64,000 bases of DNA from Firmicutes bacterium UBA1702 (GTDB taxonomy: Bacteria > Bacillota > Clostridia > Peptostreptococcales > Anaerovoracaceae). Position 1 is the first letter of the stretch. Every line of letters begins with the position of its first letter. Below, piece after piece: positions 16,647-25,252 of this stretch. The notes beneath the pieces are model-generated. The model worked only from the letters and a program-made list of their open reading frames with translations, was not told where the DNA came from and did not search any database. The stretch spans positions 39,226 through 103,225 of the forward strand of contig DCJK01000018.1 of NCBI GenBank assembly GCA_002320005.1, read 5' to 3'. The position numbers and the translations under genes were made by a program.

Positions 16647-17933
16647 TTGTCAGAAGAAAATACAAGAGCAAGATTTAAAGTCATAAACGGCGGCCTGTCC
16701 GAAAGCGCAGAAAGCAGCTGCAAAGAATTTGTCTCGGCCACCATTACCGATACCCGACTCATGGGTGTGGTAGGTATGTATGTGCACTGGAAACTCCCGG
16801 ACAACTGCCATCTTACTCATCTTCATCAGTTTTTCTATTTTGATGCAGAAGAAACAGGCTTCGACACATACAGAAGTGTGCTGGGCTGTGGTGATGATTC
16901 CGAAACCGAAGAGATACTGGATATCGAGAATTACCTGCTTGGAGGTCTGGGCGGCCGCAAAATCAATATAACACAGCGTGAGGCCAGATACATGCTCCAG
17001 AGTTATGTTGCACTGAACCTGCGCAGCGATCTTCCTCTGCCCGGGGATACAAAAGAGTACGAGTTTATGCTTTCATCTTCCATCAGCCTCTCCGATCCCG
17101 AAAGCTATGTTTTGATGTGCAAGCAGTGCCCTATACTGGATTCCCCTTATCAGGTGATCAACTATTTTCTCATGAGATGCTTCGCCAGAGATTTTGGTGC
17201 CGCCAAGTTCCTCACCAAAGGTTATGTCAGAACCGATCTGTTCCCGGATCATAAAGGAGCAACTCTTCTCAGAAACGTTATAGAAGAAGCCCCGGACTCT
17301 GTCAGCGGAACCAACACAGATTACCGTGCCACCGGTGACGACAGGAATTTCGGTACTTTTGATACAGTCCGCTCATACATGTGTGAATCTCTCATCGAAT
17401 ACGGCGGCAAATATTTTCTTTTCATAACTCAGGTAAGCCTTGATCACCTCAGAGTTGTAAAATACGAAAAAATATCCACATTCAGGGTTTCGCCTGCAGA
17501 GGCATCTATGATGACCGCAAGATCCGAATTTATCACCGTTGTGGATATCATACCTTCTGCTCCCGAGTTTAAAAGAGGTTCCACGAAGCTTTCTTCAAAA
17601 GCCATGGTCACTGACTATGACAGCGGAAAGCTCTTCATGATTTTTCAGCCTCACAACAATCACGTAAAAAGCTCCACATACCTGCTGAACGATGACGTCC
17701 TGGGAGTCTACTACCTTGTTGATGACAGCCAGCTTATTCTTTCATCATATCATCTTGAGGATATAAAGGCTCTGGAAGCAGACCTTGCATCATCTCCCAT
17801 GGCTCCCTTTGTGGTGCCGGTATCCAAATATGAATTCAAGGATCCTGTTCTCTATGACTTCATCAACAGCATTTTTGACGACTTTGAGGACTTTGTCGCA
17901 GCAATCTCTCAAAATCCGGAGGATGATGAATAA
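16647..17933 (+). CDS. uncharacterised cytoplasmic protein, 428 aa
   Basis: Start is the TTG at 16647, placed after AGAGGTG. The protein has no signal peptide or membrane segment and is acidic, ending NPEDDE. It has mixed alpha/beta character, with features such as GVVGMYVHWKLP near the N-terminus, a GDDRNFGTFDTVRSYMCESL block near the middle and VLGVYYLVDDSQLILSSYHLEDI near the C-terminus. I do not recognise a domain with confidence; conserved hypothetical proteins of this size are common in Clostridia. It converges with the radical SAM gene (16 nt between stops), with no terminator visible in between. Confidence 0.7.
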   Translation: MSEENTRARFKVINGGLSESAESSCKEFVSATITDTRLMGVVGMYVHWKLPDNCHLTHLHQFFYFDAEETGFDTYRSVLGCGDDSETEEILDIENYLLGGLGGRKINITQREARYMLQSYVALNLRSDLPLPGDTKEYEFMLSSSISLSDPESYVLMCKQCPILDSPYQVINYFLMRCFARDFGAAKFLTKGYVRTDLFPDHKGATLLRNVIEEAPDSVSGTNTDYRATGDDRNFGTFDTVRSYMCESLIEYGGKYFLFITQVSLDHLRVVKYEKISTFRVSPAEASMMTARSEFITVVDIIPSAPEFKRGSTKLSSKAMVTDYDSGKLFMIFQPHNNHVKSSTYLLNDDVLGVYYLVDDSQLILSSYHLEDIKALEADLASSPMAPFVVPVSKYEFKDPVLYDFINSIFDDFEDFVAAISQNPEDDE

Positions 17934-17949
17934 ATCTCTTCCTTCCGGA

Positions 17950-18825
17950 TCAGAGATCAGAAAATGATAATTGCATTCCATCCTGCTTATTCTCAAATCT
18001 TCGCATATACTCCATCAGCTCTTTAGTGCAGCATTGTATTCCCGACTTTTCGCATTGCTGCCTGACAAGCCCCATCAGTTCTTTTTCTTCGGGTGCCGGA
18101 AGGTAATAAGAATTGCCGTAGGTTTTTATATATTTTTCTTTCATACCCGGAAAAAAGTCGTCCAGTTTACTATAAAAGTACTGCCTGTCTCCGTCTCGGA
18201 GAGTCAGTCCCATGCCGAAAGTCACTATACCGTATACGCCGGCTTTCCGGCACAGTTCCAGCAGCCCTGCTGTATTTTCTTTTGTATCGTTGATAAAGGG
18301 AAGGACGGGTGTTATCCACACTATGGCAGGTATTCCTGCTCCTTTCAGAATATTCAGCACTTCTGCCCTTCTGGCTGTGGTACATACACGCGGTTCAAGT
18401 ACCCTGCAGAGCTCTTCATCATATGTAGTCATGGTCATCTGCACAACACACTTTGTTTTTCGGTTAATCCTTTCCAGCAGATCCAAGTCTCTGAGAATCA
18501 TGTCTGATTTTGTCTGAATAGCAAGGCCGAAGCCATATTCATCAATCAGCTCCAGACAGCGCCTTGTTAAGCGCAGATTTTTTTCCAGATGCTGATAAGG
18601 ATCACTCATGGCTCCGGTGCCTATCATGCACTTTTCACGCTTTCTTCGCAGTGCCTGCTCAAGAAGCTCCGGCGCGTTAATCTTTACTTCAACATCCTCA
18701 AATTCATGACTCATCCGGTAGCATGTGCTTCTTGCATCACAGTAAATGCATCCATGAGTGCATCCTCTGTATATGTTCATTCCGTTGCGTGGAGAAAGAA
18801 TCCCCTTTGCTTTTACTTCATGCAT
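17950..18825 (-). CDS. radical SAM protein (SplB-related / Rv2578c type)
   Basis: A 291-aa radical SAM enzyme. The 4Fe-4S motif appears as YRGCTHGCIYCDARS (CxxxCxxC). It is followed by GTGAMSDPYQHLEKNLRLTR, LAIQTKSDMILRD and a V-W-I-T-P-V-L-P-F-I-N-D block. These blocks match the group related to spore photoproduct lyase and the Rv2578c-type proteins; the conserved cysteine of spore photoproduct lyase cannot be assigned here. Function is unknown. The 103-nt structured element lies about 70 nt upstream of its start. Confidence 0.8.
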   Translation of the reverse strand: MHEVKAKGILSPRNGMNIYRGCTHGCIYCDARSTCYRMSHEFEDVEVKINAPELLEQALRRKREKCMIGTGAMSDPYQHLEKNLRLTRRCLELIDEYGFGLAIQTKSDMILRDLDLLERINRKTKCVVQMTMTTYDEELCRVLEPRVCTTARRAEVLNILKGAGIPAIVWITPVLPFINDTKENTAGLLELCRKAGVYGIVTFGMGLTLRDGDRQYFYSKLDDFFPGMKEKYIKTYGNSYYLPAPEEKELMGLVRQQCEKSGIQCCTKELMEYMRRFENKQDGMQLSFSDL

Positions 18826-18895
18826 ACTACTGTCTCCGATTTACTCTGACTGGCTATAGCCTCTGTCATATTACGTCTTCCCCTGACGGGAATAC

Positions 18896-18998
18896 AAAAA
18901 GGATATAACATCGCGCCATGGCTGCATCGTCCCCGGTAGTTAAATCTGCAGTCTAACTTTTGGGGTTCGATGCACCTCAGGCATCAGTCATATCCTTT
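18896..18998 (-). other. nested long-hairpin element with a T-tract
   Basis: A single long interrupted hairpin. The outer stem AAAGGATATAAC/GTCATATCCTTT has one mismatch. Inside it TGCATCG (18923-18929) pairs with CGATGCA (18968-18974), CCCC with GGGG, and AGTTA (18938-18942) with TAACT (18954-18958). On the minus strand it ends in TTTTT. It could be the terminator of the 201-aa membrane-protein gene, a small RNA, or a leader element of the radical SAM gene. The inner ACCCCAAAAGTTAGAC also resembles the end of some IS3-type elements, so a decayed mobile palindrome is possible. Confidence 0.5.
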
Positions 18999-19021
18999 CT
19001 TCATTGCTTCAGGATATAGGT

Positions 19022-19627
19022 CTATCTCTGAGAAGCGTTTATATCTCCTTCTTCCGTCGGCTCATTATCTTCTCCCGGCCGGCAATCCTCTGCAGTACAT
19101 CCGCAGCAGGGGTCTGACTCACATGACTGCGGATCTGCGCCGCAGCCTGATTCGGGGCAACTGTCCTCGGCACAGAATTCCTCAGCGCTTTCTCCCTGGT
19201 CGAAGTCATCGCCATAAAACTTTTCGATCTTTTCCAGTCTTCTATCTACGGAAACAGTCTTTCTGCATAATATTATGAACATCATCACCAATTCATAGCC
19301 TACTCTGAGGGATACATTTCCCAGAACCAGAAGAAGTAGTGACGCAACGAAGGTCTTTGTTCCCAGGAACATAAAAATTATGCTTGCCACTGTCAGGACA
19401 GCTGCAGAAATAATGTACAGAAGTTTCAGTATATCTTCAGCATAAAATTTATTAAAATTCAAAAAGTTGTATATTTTCCCCGGGGTTCCTGTGTACTTTC
19501 CCTCGTTTTTCTTGTTCAGAAATGTAAAGTAAAGAACAACCCCCAAAATTATGGCTACCAGTATAGCTATTACCGCGCCTGCAATTCCGCTGTAGTTGTA
19601 GTAGTATGAGTACGGATAGTTCACCAT
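19022..19627 (-). CDS. membrane protein with Cys-rich acidic C-terminal tail, 201 aa
   Basis: Starts at the ATG at 19627 after AAAGGGGAAAAG. The N-terminus is tyrosine-rich (MVNYPYSYYYNYSG). Three membrane helices follow: GIAGAVIAILVAIILGVVLY, LLYIISAAVLTVASIIFMFLG, and FVASLLLLVLGNVSLRVGYE with adjoining LVMMFIILC. After RRLEKIEKFYGDD the last ~45 residues are acidic and contain about nine cysteines (for example CGADPQSCESDPCCGCTAED). It resembles the short DUF4282-type membrane proteins in helix layout, but I cannot confirm this. The Cys tail could bind metal or form disulfides. Confidence 0.65.
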   Translation of the reverse strand: MVNYPYSYYYNYSGIAGAVIAILVAIILGVVLYFTFLNKKNEGKYTGTPGKIYNFLNFNKFYAEDILKLLYIISAAVLTVASIIFMFLGTKTFVASLLLLVLGNVSLRVGYELVMMFIILCRKTVSVDRRLEKIEKFYGDDFDQGESAEEFCAEDSCPESGCGADPQSCESDPCCGCTAEDCRPGEDNEPTEEGDINASQR

Positions 19628-19765
19628 TTTCTTTTCCCCTTTCAATATGAAAATTTTTATTTTCATATATTGTAACATTTTGTCGTTTTATGTCAACCGA
19701 TGTTCGCAAATTTGCAAACACTTTTCAACATCTGCAAGTCCTTAAATTTTCAACGATTACAGCTT

Positions 19766-19898
19766 TTATCCACAGCGTTTCCCGAAATCGTATACAATTT
19801 TACTAACATTGCCCTGTGGATAACTACAATTACCTAAAAGCTGCATTTTTCAATATGTTGGACATTGTTTTGGATTTGTCAAGAGTAAGTTATCCACA
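19766..19898. promoter_or_regulatory. cluster of three perfect DnaA boxes
   Basis: TTATCCACA occurs at 19766-19774 (+), as its complement at 19815-19823 (-), and again at 19890-19898 (+), all inside an AT-rich 133-bp stretch between two minus-strand genes. Such clusters titrate DnaA or control replication or transcription. dnaA, dnaN, rpmH and gidA are not adjacent, so this is not the usual oriC neighbourhood. Confidence 0.65.
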
Positions 19899-19922
19899 GA
19901 TTTTGTATGCTTTTTAATGAGT

Positions 19923-20723
19923 TTATTTTGTTTTGTTCGCGCTGTCGGTTATCTGCTGCTTTTCGGGTTTTTCCAGGCATAAAATTTCATTTATTCCCTC
20001 CCATATGGAAGCTGCCATTTTTTCTTGATATTCAGCCGTTTTCAGCTTTTCTGCCTCTTCTCCGTTGGACAGGAAGCCACACTCGACCAGTATGGTAGGC
20101 ACCTGCACATCCTCGAAAATAATAATATCACCCTTGGTCATGGCACTGCGCTCCCGACCGTCGGAGATGTTGTTTTCAAGGGCTTTCTGGACAGCTTTTG
20201 CAAATATCTCAGATGTTTGTTCGTCTGTTCGCCCTTTTGTTCGCAGCTGCTCCTTTTTCGGATAAAAAACCTGTGCTCCGTATACTGATGCATCTTCTCT
20301 GAAACTGTTAAGGTGAATGGATACTGCAAGAGCCGCTCCGCTTTGATCGATTATAGACTTGCGTGCCTTAAGATCTTCTCTCTTCATCCCTTTTATACTG
20401 TCTGCACCGTCAGACAGCATTTCGTCTTCCGTCCTTGTCATTATAACATCCACCGGGTATTCTTCCATCATTTTTTTCAGATATAAGGATATGGCCAGGT
20501 TAATATTCTTTTCATCTGTTCCGTCTGCCGCTGAAGCACCTCCGTCCATGCCTCCGTGGCCCGGATCTATAACAATGATAACTCTTTCATTGCCGGCTGA
20601 CGCTTCACGGATCTTGATATCCTTTTGGCTGCCTGCGCTCAGGAATGCCATGCTGCATACTGTTGCACTCAGAATAAACATTAAACAGGCTGCTGCAGCC
20701 GTTACAGTTTTTTTTACGGGCAT
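19923..20723 (-). CDS. N-acetylmuramoyl-L-alanine amidase (CwlD-like, Amidase_3)
   Basis: Cuts the bond between N-acetylmuramic acid and L-alanine in peptidoglycan. Start is the ATG at 20723 after GGAGGTGAAAA; 266 aa. A signal peptide/anchor (KKTVTAAAACLMFILSATV) precedes the catalytic domain. Zinc ligands and the catalytic Glu are visible in VIDPGHGGMDGG, the SIHLNS block and VPTILVECGFLSN. Size and order fit CwlD, which makes muramic-delta-lactam in spore cortex, but a general cell-wall amidase is equally possible. Confidence 0.85.
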   Translation of the reverse strand: MPVKKTVTAAAACLMFILSATVCSMAFLSAGSQKDIKIREASAGNERVIIVIDPGHGGMDGGASAADGTDEKNINLAISLYLKKMMEEYPVDVIMTRTEDEMLSDGADSIKGMKREDLKARKSIIDQSGAALAVSIHLNSFREDASVYGAQVFYPKKEQLRTKGRTDEQTSEIFAKAVQKALENNISDGRERSAMTKGDIIIFEDVQVPTILVECGFLSNGEEAEKLKTAEYQEKMAASIWEGINEILCLEKPEKQQITDSANKTK

Positions 20724-20776
20724 TTTTTCACCTCCGGCTATATGTATATGCATCTTTTTCCGGGCTTTGCACATCT

Positions 20777-20805
20777 TTGCATTACACCACGGTATGTGGT
20801 AGAAT
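20777..20805 (+). promoter_or_regulatory. promoter of the alanyl-tRNA editing gene
   Basis: TTGCAT (20777-20782), 17-nt spacer, TAGAAT (20800-20805), 42 nt before the ATG. Confidence 0.55.
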
Positions 20806-20847
20806 ATTGAAAAGATTTACCTCATTGAGTAAGGAGACAGCATCAAA

Positions 20848-22077
20848 ATGAAAACGAAAAGGCTTTTTAAAGAAGATGTATATATGAAGGAGGCAGCGGC
20901 GCAAATCACTTCTCTGACATCCCGTAAGGGCCGTATGGCAATAACTCTTGACCAGACGATTTTCTTCCCTGAGGGAGGCGGCCAGAGCTGTGACAGGGGA
21001 ACCATATCAGGATTTAATGTGACAGATGTCTATGAATACGATAATGATATATATCATCTTGTGGACTGCCCGGAAGATGTTTTTTCTGCCGGTCAGAGAG
21101 TGGAACTGCACATCGACTGGGAGCATCGCTTTGATAACATGCAGAGGCACTGCGGGGAACATATTCTGAGCGGTATCTTTTACCGTGAATTCGGAGGTGT
21201 AAACAGAGGTTTCCATATGGGCGACAATTATATGACAATAGATATAAGCCTTGAGGAGGATCCGTCATTTACAGAAATCACATGGGAGATGGCCATGAAA
21301 GCCGAGATGGCCGCAAACCAGGTAATATGGCAGAATCTGCCGGTAATAACACGACATTTTGACAGCAAGTCACAAGCAGAGGGTCTTCCGCTTCGTAAAG
21401 CCCTCGCCATTGAGGAGGACATAACCATTGTGTGTGTAGGCTCCGTGGCTAATCCTTCAGACTGTGTAGCATGCTGCGGCACTCATCCCTCCACTGCCGG
21501 TCAGGTGGGTCTCATAAAAATATACAAGGTAGAAAGCAACAAGGGGATGTTCCGCATATACTTCGAAGCAGGAAAACGTGCCCTTGCAAAATACCGGCTG
21601 CAGCTTGATACGATGATACAGCTGGAAAACAGTCTGTCTGCAGGAGACGAGGATCTGATGAGCAAATACCGATCTCAGCAGGAGAAGAACCGTCAGGCGC
21701 GCACCCAGCTTTATCTCCTCAAAAAGGAGATAATAAATCGAGAGAGCGAAAGCCTCATCAATCAGATGTCCACAGATCCCGGCCGGATACCTGTAAGAGA
21801 ATACAGTCTTCTGTCAGCCGATGATCTGGCTTCACTGGCCAGAGAGGTATCGGAAAATATTCCTAAGCTTCTGTTTCTGGTGCATAAACCAACCATGACA
21901 GTATTTCTCTGCTCCGACGGTCATATAGACTGCAGCAGCCTGGTCAAGGACAATGCTTCCATATACGGCGGCAAGGGCGGCGGCAGCAGAACTCTGGCAC
22001 GAGCTATATTTTCAAAAGAGGAATATGTGCCTGTATTCATGGATCTCATAGAAAAGCATCTTCGCGGTATCAGTTAG
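20848..22077 (+). CDS. alanyl-tRNA editing protein (AlaX-L type, with DHHA1 domain)
   Basis: Removes serine (or glycine) wrongly attached to tRNA-Ala. The 409-aa protein is homologous to the editing and C-terminal parts of alanyl-tRNA synthetase. FPEGGGQSCDRGTI is the start of the editing core. Zinc ligands lie in QRHCGEHILSG and CVACCGTHPSTAGQ. A coiled linker (RSQQEKNRQARTQLYLLKK) leads to a DHHA1 domain ending GGKGGGSRTLARA. There is no aminoacylation domain, so it acts in trans. It sits alone on the plus strand, ahead of the T-box-regulated TrpB2 gene. Confidence 0.88.
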   Translation: MKTKRLFKEDVYMKEAAAQITSLTSRKGRMAITLDQTIFFPEGGGQSCDRGTISGFNVTDVYEYDNDIYHLVDCPEDVFSAGQRVELHIDWEHRFDNMQRHCGEHILSGIFYREFGGVNRGFHMGDNYMTIDISLEEDPSFTEITWEMAMKAEMAANQVIWQNLPVITRHFDSKSQAEGLPLRKALAIEEDITIVCVGSVANPSDCVACCGTHPSTAGQVGLIKIYKVESNKGMFRIYFEAGKRALAKYRLQLDTMIQLENSLSAGDEDLMSKYRSQQEKNRQARTQLYLLKKEIINRESESLINQMSTDPGRIPVREYSLLSADDLASLAREVSENIPKLLFLVHKPTMTVFLCSDGHIDCSSLVKDNASIYGGKGGGSRTLARAIFSKEEYVPVFMDLIEKHLRGIS

Positions 22078-22135
22078 CATGGTCAGATTCCGCGTAGAAC
22101 GGCAGTGGTAATTTCAGAAAAATATATTTTTTCAC

Positions 22136-22164
22136 TTGACAACGCTAAAGCGCTGACGTATAAT
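22136..22164 (+). promoter_or_regulatory. promoter of the T-box/TrpB2 transcript
   Basis: A consensus promoter: TTGACA (22136-22141), 17-nt spacer, TATAAT (22159-22164). Confidence 0.88.
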
Positions 22165-22170
22165 CATTCC

Positions 22171-22461
22171 ATAACGAAAACCGTTGAGGAAGAGTAAGTA
22201 AGTTTCACCTCTTTTTCCACAGAGAGCTGCAGACAGTGAGATTGCGGCGAAAAACATGAAACCGAATGGACTTCTGAGGGCAAGCAGAACAGAAAGCTTT
22301 ACCTGCTTTCATAGTATGTGAGACGGAGCAGGACTCTCCGTAATCAAAAGTCAGCGTATGCCTGTACGCGTTGAGAGGGCGCTGAGCGCCAAGCCGGGTG
22401 GCACCGCAGGATTTCCACAACCTGTCCCAGCAGACAATTTCTGAGGGGACAGGTTTTTTTT
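22171..22461 (+). ncRNA. T-box leader, tryptophan specifier likely
   Basis: The antiterminator core GGGTGGCACCGCAGG lies at 22396-22410. It is followed by a terminator hairpin AACCTGTCCC (22419-22428) / GGGACAGGTT (22446-22455) with an eight-base T-tract. The leader starts after a consensus promoter and has the AGAGAGCTGCAG-type stem I start. In the expected specifier loop region the sequence GAATGGACTT carries TGG, which fits uncharged tRNA-Trp and the downstream tryptophan-synthase-beta-like gene. The T-box call is secure; the specifier codon is read by eye. Confidence 0.92.
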
Positions 22462-22505
22462 CGTTTATCTGTCCTTTCAAATACAACATACAGGAGGTAA
22501 TTAAC

Positions 22506-23876
22506 ATGACAAACGAAAAAATACCTTATAAGATTTACCTTAATGAATCCGAGATGCCAAAGGCATGGTACAACCTGCGGGCCGATATGAAAAACAAACC
22601 TGCCCCTCTTCTTAATCCTGCAACACATCAGCCGATGACTGCTGAAGAGCTTTCCGGTGTTTTCTGCAGTGAACTGGTTCAGCAGGAACTTGACAATCAT
22701 ACGAGAGATATCGAAATTCCAGAGGATATACGCAATTTTTACAAAATGTACCGTCCTTCTCCTCTGGTAAGAGCTTACTGCCTGGAAGAGAAACTGGGCA
22801 CTCCTGCAAAGATTTATTATAAGTTTGAGGGAAACAACACCAGCGGAAGCCATAAACTTAACTCCGCTATAGCACAGGCATACTATGCCAAAAAACAAGG
22901 TCTTAAGGGAGTGACTACGGAAACCGGAGCAGGACAGTGGGGTACTGCACTCTCCATGGCATGCTCATACTTCGGTCTGGACTGCAAAGTCTACATGGTA
23001 AAATGCTCTTACGAGCAAAAGCCTTTCCGGCGCGAAGTAATGAGAACCTATGGTGCTTCCGTAACACCTTCCCCATCCACGGAAACAGAGGTGGGCAGAA
23101 AAATTCTTGCCGAGCATCCCGGAACAACCGGAAGCCTGGGCTGTGCCATATCAGAAGCTGTAGAAACAGCCGTGACAAATGAAGGATATCGCTATGTTCT
23201 GGGAAGTGTCCTTAATCAGGTTCTGCTTCATCAGTCTATCATCGGTCTGGAGACCAAGGCTGCAATGGATAAATATAATATAAAACCTGATATCATCATA
23301 GGATCTGCCGGAGGCGGCTCCAACCTGGGAGGGCTTATCGCTCCTTTCATGGGAGAAAAACTCCGCGGAGATGCTGATTATCGCATAATTGCTGTCGAGC
23401 CTGCATCCTGTCCAAGCTTCACAAGAGGCGTTTATGCCTACGATTTCTGTGATACCGGAATGGTATGCCCTCTGGCAAAGATGTATACTTTGGGCAGTGA
23501 CTTCATTCCTTCTGCCAACCATGCCGGTGGATTACGCTACCATGGCATGAGCTCCATACTGTCCCAGCTTTATGATGACGGTTTCATGGAGGCTGTCTCC
23601 GTAAAACAGACAGATGTATTCCAGGCTGCTGAAGAGTTTGCCAGAGTTGAAGGAATTCTCCCTGCACCTGAAAGCGCTCACGCCATTCGTGTGGCAATAG
23701 ACGAGGCCATGAAATGCAAAGAGACAGGCGAAGAAAAAACAATCCTCTTCGGTCTGACCGGCACCGGCTACTTTGATATGGTCGCTTACGAAAAATTCCA
23801 CGACGGACAAATGGATGATTATATCCCTACAGATGAAGAACTGGCCTCATATGCAGCCAAACTTCCTCAAATATGA
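22506..23876 (+). CDS. TrpB2-type PLP-dependent tryptophan synthase beta-like enzyme
   Basis: A 456-aa member of the TrpB2 group, longer than classical TrpB (~400 aa). Start is the ATG at 22506 after CAGGAGGT. The PLP lysine is in NNTSGSHKLNSAIAQ, followed by TTETGAGQWGTALS and the phosphate-binding IIGSAGGGSNLGG. TrpB2 enzymes make tryptophan from indole and serine. No trpA is nearby, so the likely role is indole salvage rather than full synthesis. Control by a tryptophan T-box supports a role in tryptophan supply. Confidence 0.9.
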   Translation: MTNEKIPYKIYLNESEMPKAWYNLRADMKNKPAPLLNPATHQPMTAEELSGVFCSELVQQELDNHTRDIEIPEDIRNFYKMYRPSPLVRAYCLEEKLGTPAKIYYKFEGNNTSGSHKLNSAIAQAYYAKKQGLKGVTTETGAGQWGTALSMACSYFGLDCKVYMVKCSYEQKPFRREVMRTYGASVTPSPSTETEVGRKILAEHPGTTGSLGCAISEAVETAVTNEGYRYVLGSVLNQVLLHQSIIGLETKAAMDKYNIKPDIIIGSAGGGSNLGGLIAPFMGEKLRGDADYRIIAVEPASCPSFTRGVYAYDFCDTGMVCPLAKMYTLGSDFIPSANHAGGLRYHGMSSILSQLYDDGFMEAVSVKQTDVFQAAEEFARVEGILPAPESAHAIRVAIDEAMKCKETGEEKTILFGLTGTGYFDMVAYEKFHDGQMDDYIPTDEELASYAAKLPQI

Positions 23877-23893
23877 TAAAAAACACTATATCA

Positions 23894-23937
23894 AATATTG
23901 AGATGGATGTTGAATCGTCCGTCTCAATATTTTTTGT
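23894..23937 (+). terminator. intrinsic terminator of the TrpB2 gene
   Basis: AATATTGAGA (23894-23903) pairs with TCTCAATATT (23922-23931), followed by TTTTT. Confidence 0.8.
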
Positions 23938-23954
23938 GCTTTAGCGGCAAGAAA

Positions 23955-23990
23955 AGAACGCCTTAACGGTAATGTCCGTTAAGGCGTTCT
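23955..23990 (-). terminator. intrinsic terminator of the G5/3D protein gene
   Basis: Perfect 15-bp stem: AGAACGCCTTAACGG (23955-23969) with its complement at 23976-23990. It lies directly after the stop codon at 23992, and a TTCTTTTC tract follows on the minus strand. Confidence 0.8.
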
Positions 23991-23991
23991 C

Positions 23992-25095
23992 TTAGCTTAT
24001 TACATATACATTTACTCTTCTTGCTCCCCAGGCATAGCACTGTCTCATGTCTTCCATATACAAATCAACGGTGTTACCCTTTATAGAACTGCCTACATCG
24101 TTGGCTATTGCATATCCGTAGCCCTCAATGTACAGAAGCGAACCCAGCGGTATCACATTTTTGTCTACTGCACATGTGCCGTAAGTGCACGGCAGGCCGT
24201 AGGCCCCTCTGGGACTTCCCGAGAAGTTATAGGAAACAGCTCTTACATTTGTAATAACACGACTATATTGCAAGCCTGAAGGCACTCCCATGGACATGTT
24301 CATTCCATAGGCTATAACTCTGTCCTGCTTTTCCTGAATGGTTTCGCTTTCAACCAGAGTTCGTGATTCTTCCTTGCCGTCTACATTTACTACATAATAT
24401 GTCCGGAGTTCTTTCCCCGTTGCTCCCTCTTGAACAACCTCCGTTTTACCGATAGCCATGCTGTAATCTGCTGAATATACTACGCTGTAATCCGTAACAA
24501 CTTCTTCTTTTACATATCCTTCCGTAACACGCTGAATCTGAAGCACATCTCCTGCATGAAGAACATGATCATTTTCCAGTGTCACTCTGTCTTTTTCGTC
24601 TACTTTTATGCCCAGCTCATCCAGAAGTTCCCCGACTGTCTTCGGCAGTGTCTTTACAACCTTTTCCTCGCCATCTGCAATAACCGGTATATCCACCGCT
24701 TTCTGTATGTTTATGACCATTTCGTCAGAAATTCCGTCATAAAGCTGTGCATCAATAACATCTTGTCCGTATACGTAATCAATGTCGTGGTTTTCAATAA
24801 AGCTGTCTACTCTTGTACATGTTGTCTCATATTCCGTCGTAGTGATTCTGATGGAATCATCAATCTTTACAATTACCGTTTTAGGTGTGGCAAATCCCAC
24901 TACTACCAGTCCGACAGCTAATGTGCAAACCGAAACCATAATGGTTCTGGAGATTCTCGGATGAGTTTCCCTGAAGCTTCTGGCTGTGCTGCGGTGGCTG
25001 GATGTTTTTTCATCCAGAAGGTGCATCTTTTCCTTGCACCAGTCAAAGAACCTCTCCAGGAGAACCTCCGCTTTATCTTTTGGTTTATCTACCAT
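23992..25095 (-). CDS. YabE-like G5 / 3D domain cell-wall protein
   Basis: A 367-aa cell-envelope protein. Start is the ATG at 25095 after AGGAGGGCTT. After a cytoplasmic N-terminus of about 55 residues there is one membrane helix (SVCTLAVGLVVVGFATP). Then come DUF348-type repeats (VIVKIDDSIRITTTEYETT), a G5 domain (VTEGYVKEEVVTDYSVVYS to VNVDGKEESRTLV) and a C-terminal 3D domain with AIANDVGSSIKGNTVDLYM. The 3D domain is shared with resuscitation-promoting-factor/Sps-type proteins and lytic murein enzymes; catalytic activity is likely but untested for this type. Confidence 0.88.
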   Translation of the reverse strand: MVDKPKDKAEVLLERFFDWCKEKMHLLDEKTSSHRSTARSFRETHPRISRTIMVSVCTLAVGLVVVGFATPKTVIVKIDDSIRITTTEYETTCTRVDSFIENHDIDYVYGQDVIDAQLYDGISDEMVINIQKAVDIPVIADGEEKVVKTLPKTVGELLDELGIKVDEKDRVTLENDHVLHAGDVLQIQRVTEGYVKEEVVTDYSVVYSADYSMAIGKTEVVQEGATGKELRTYYVVNVDGKEESRTLVESETIQEKQDRVIAYGMNMSMGVPSGLQYSRVITNVRAVSYNFSGSPRGAYGLPCTYGTCAVDKNVIPLGSLLYIEGYGYAIANDVGSSIKGNTVDLYMEDMRQCYAWGARRVNVYVIS

Positions 25096-25252
25096 AAGCC
25101 CTCCTATTTTTTGTGACTTGTTAATTTTACCACATATGCGGTGAAAAGTCAAAGGAAATGGCTATTTTTCAATGGTTACAAGGCTTAAGGACGTCGTTTT
25201 TTGTAGTTTTTGTGAAGGTTATGCGAAAACCTGTCAATATTTGCCTAATGGG

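Noticed and set aside
18896..18998. 6S RNA, SRP RNA or a known riboswitch
   Set aside because: None of the hallmark conserved sequences (for example GGAAGGAAGCAG of SRP RNA) is present. Only structure is visible.
19766..19898. Chromosomal origin oriC
   Set aside because: Three DnaA boxes but no dnaA, dnaN, rpmH or gidA nearby and only a short AT-rich region. Kept as a DnaA box cluster.
22398..22505. N-terminal extension of TrpB2
   Set aside because: It lies in the T-box and terminator; the ATG at 22506 after AGGAGG is the real start.
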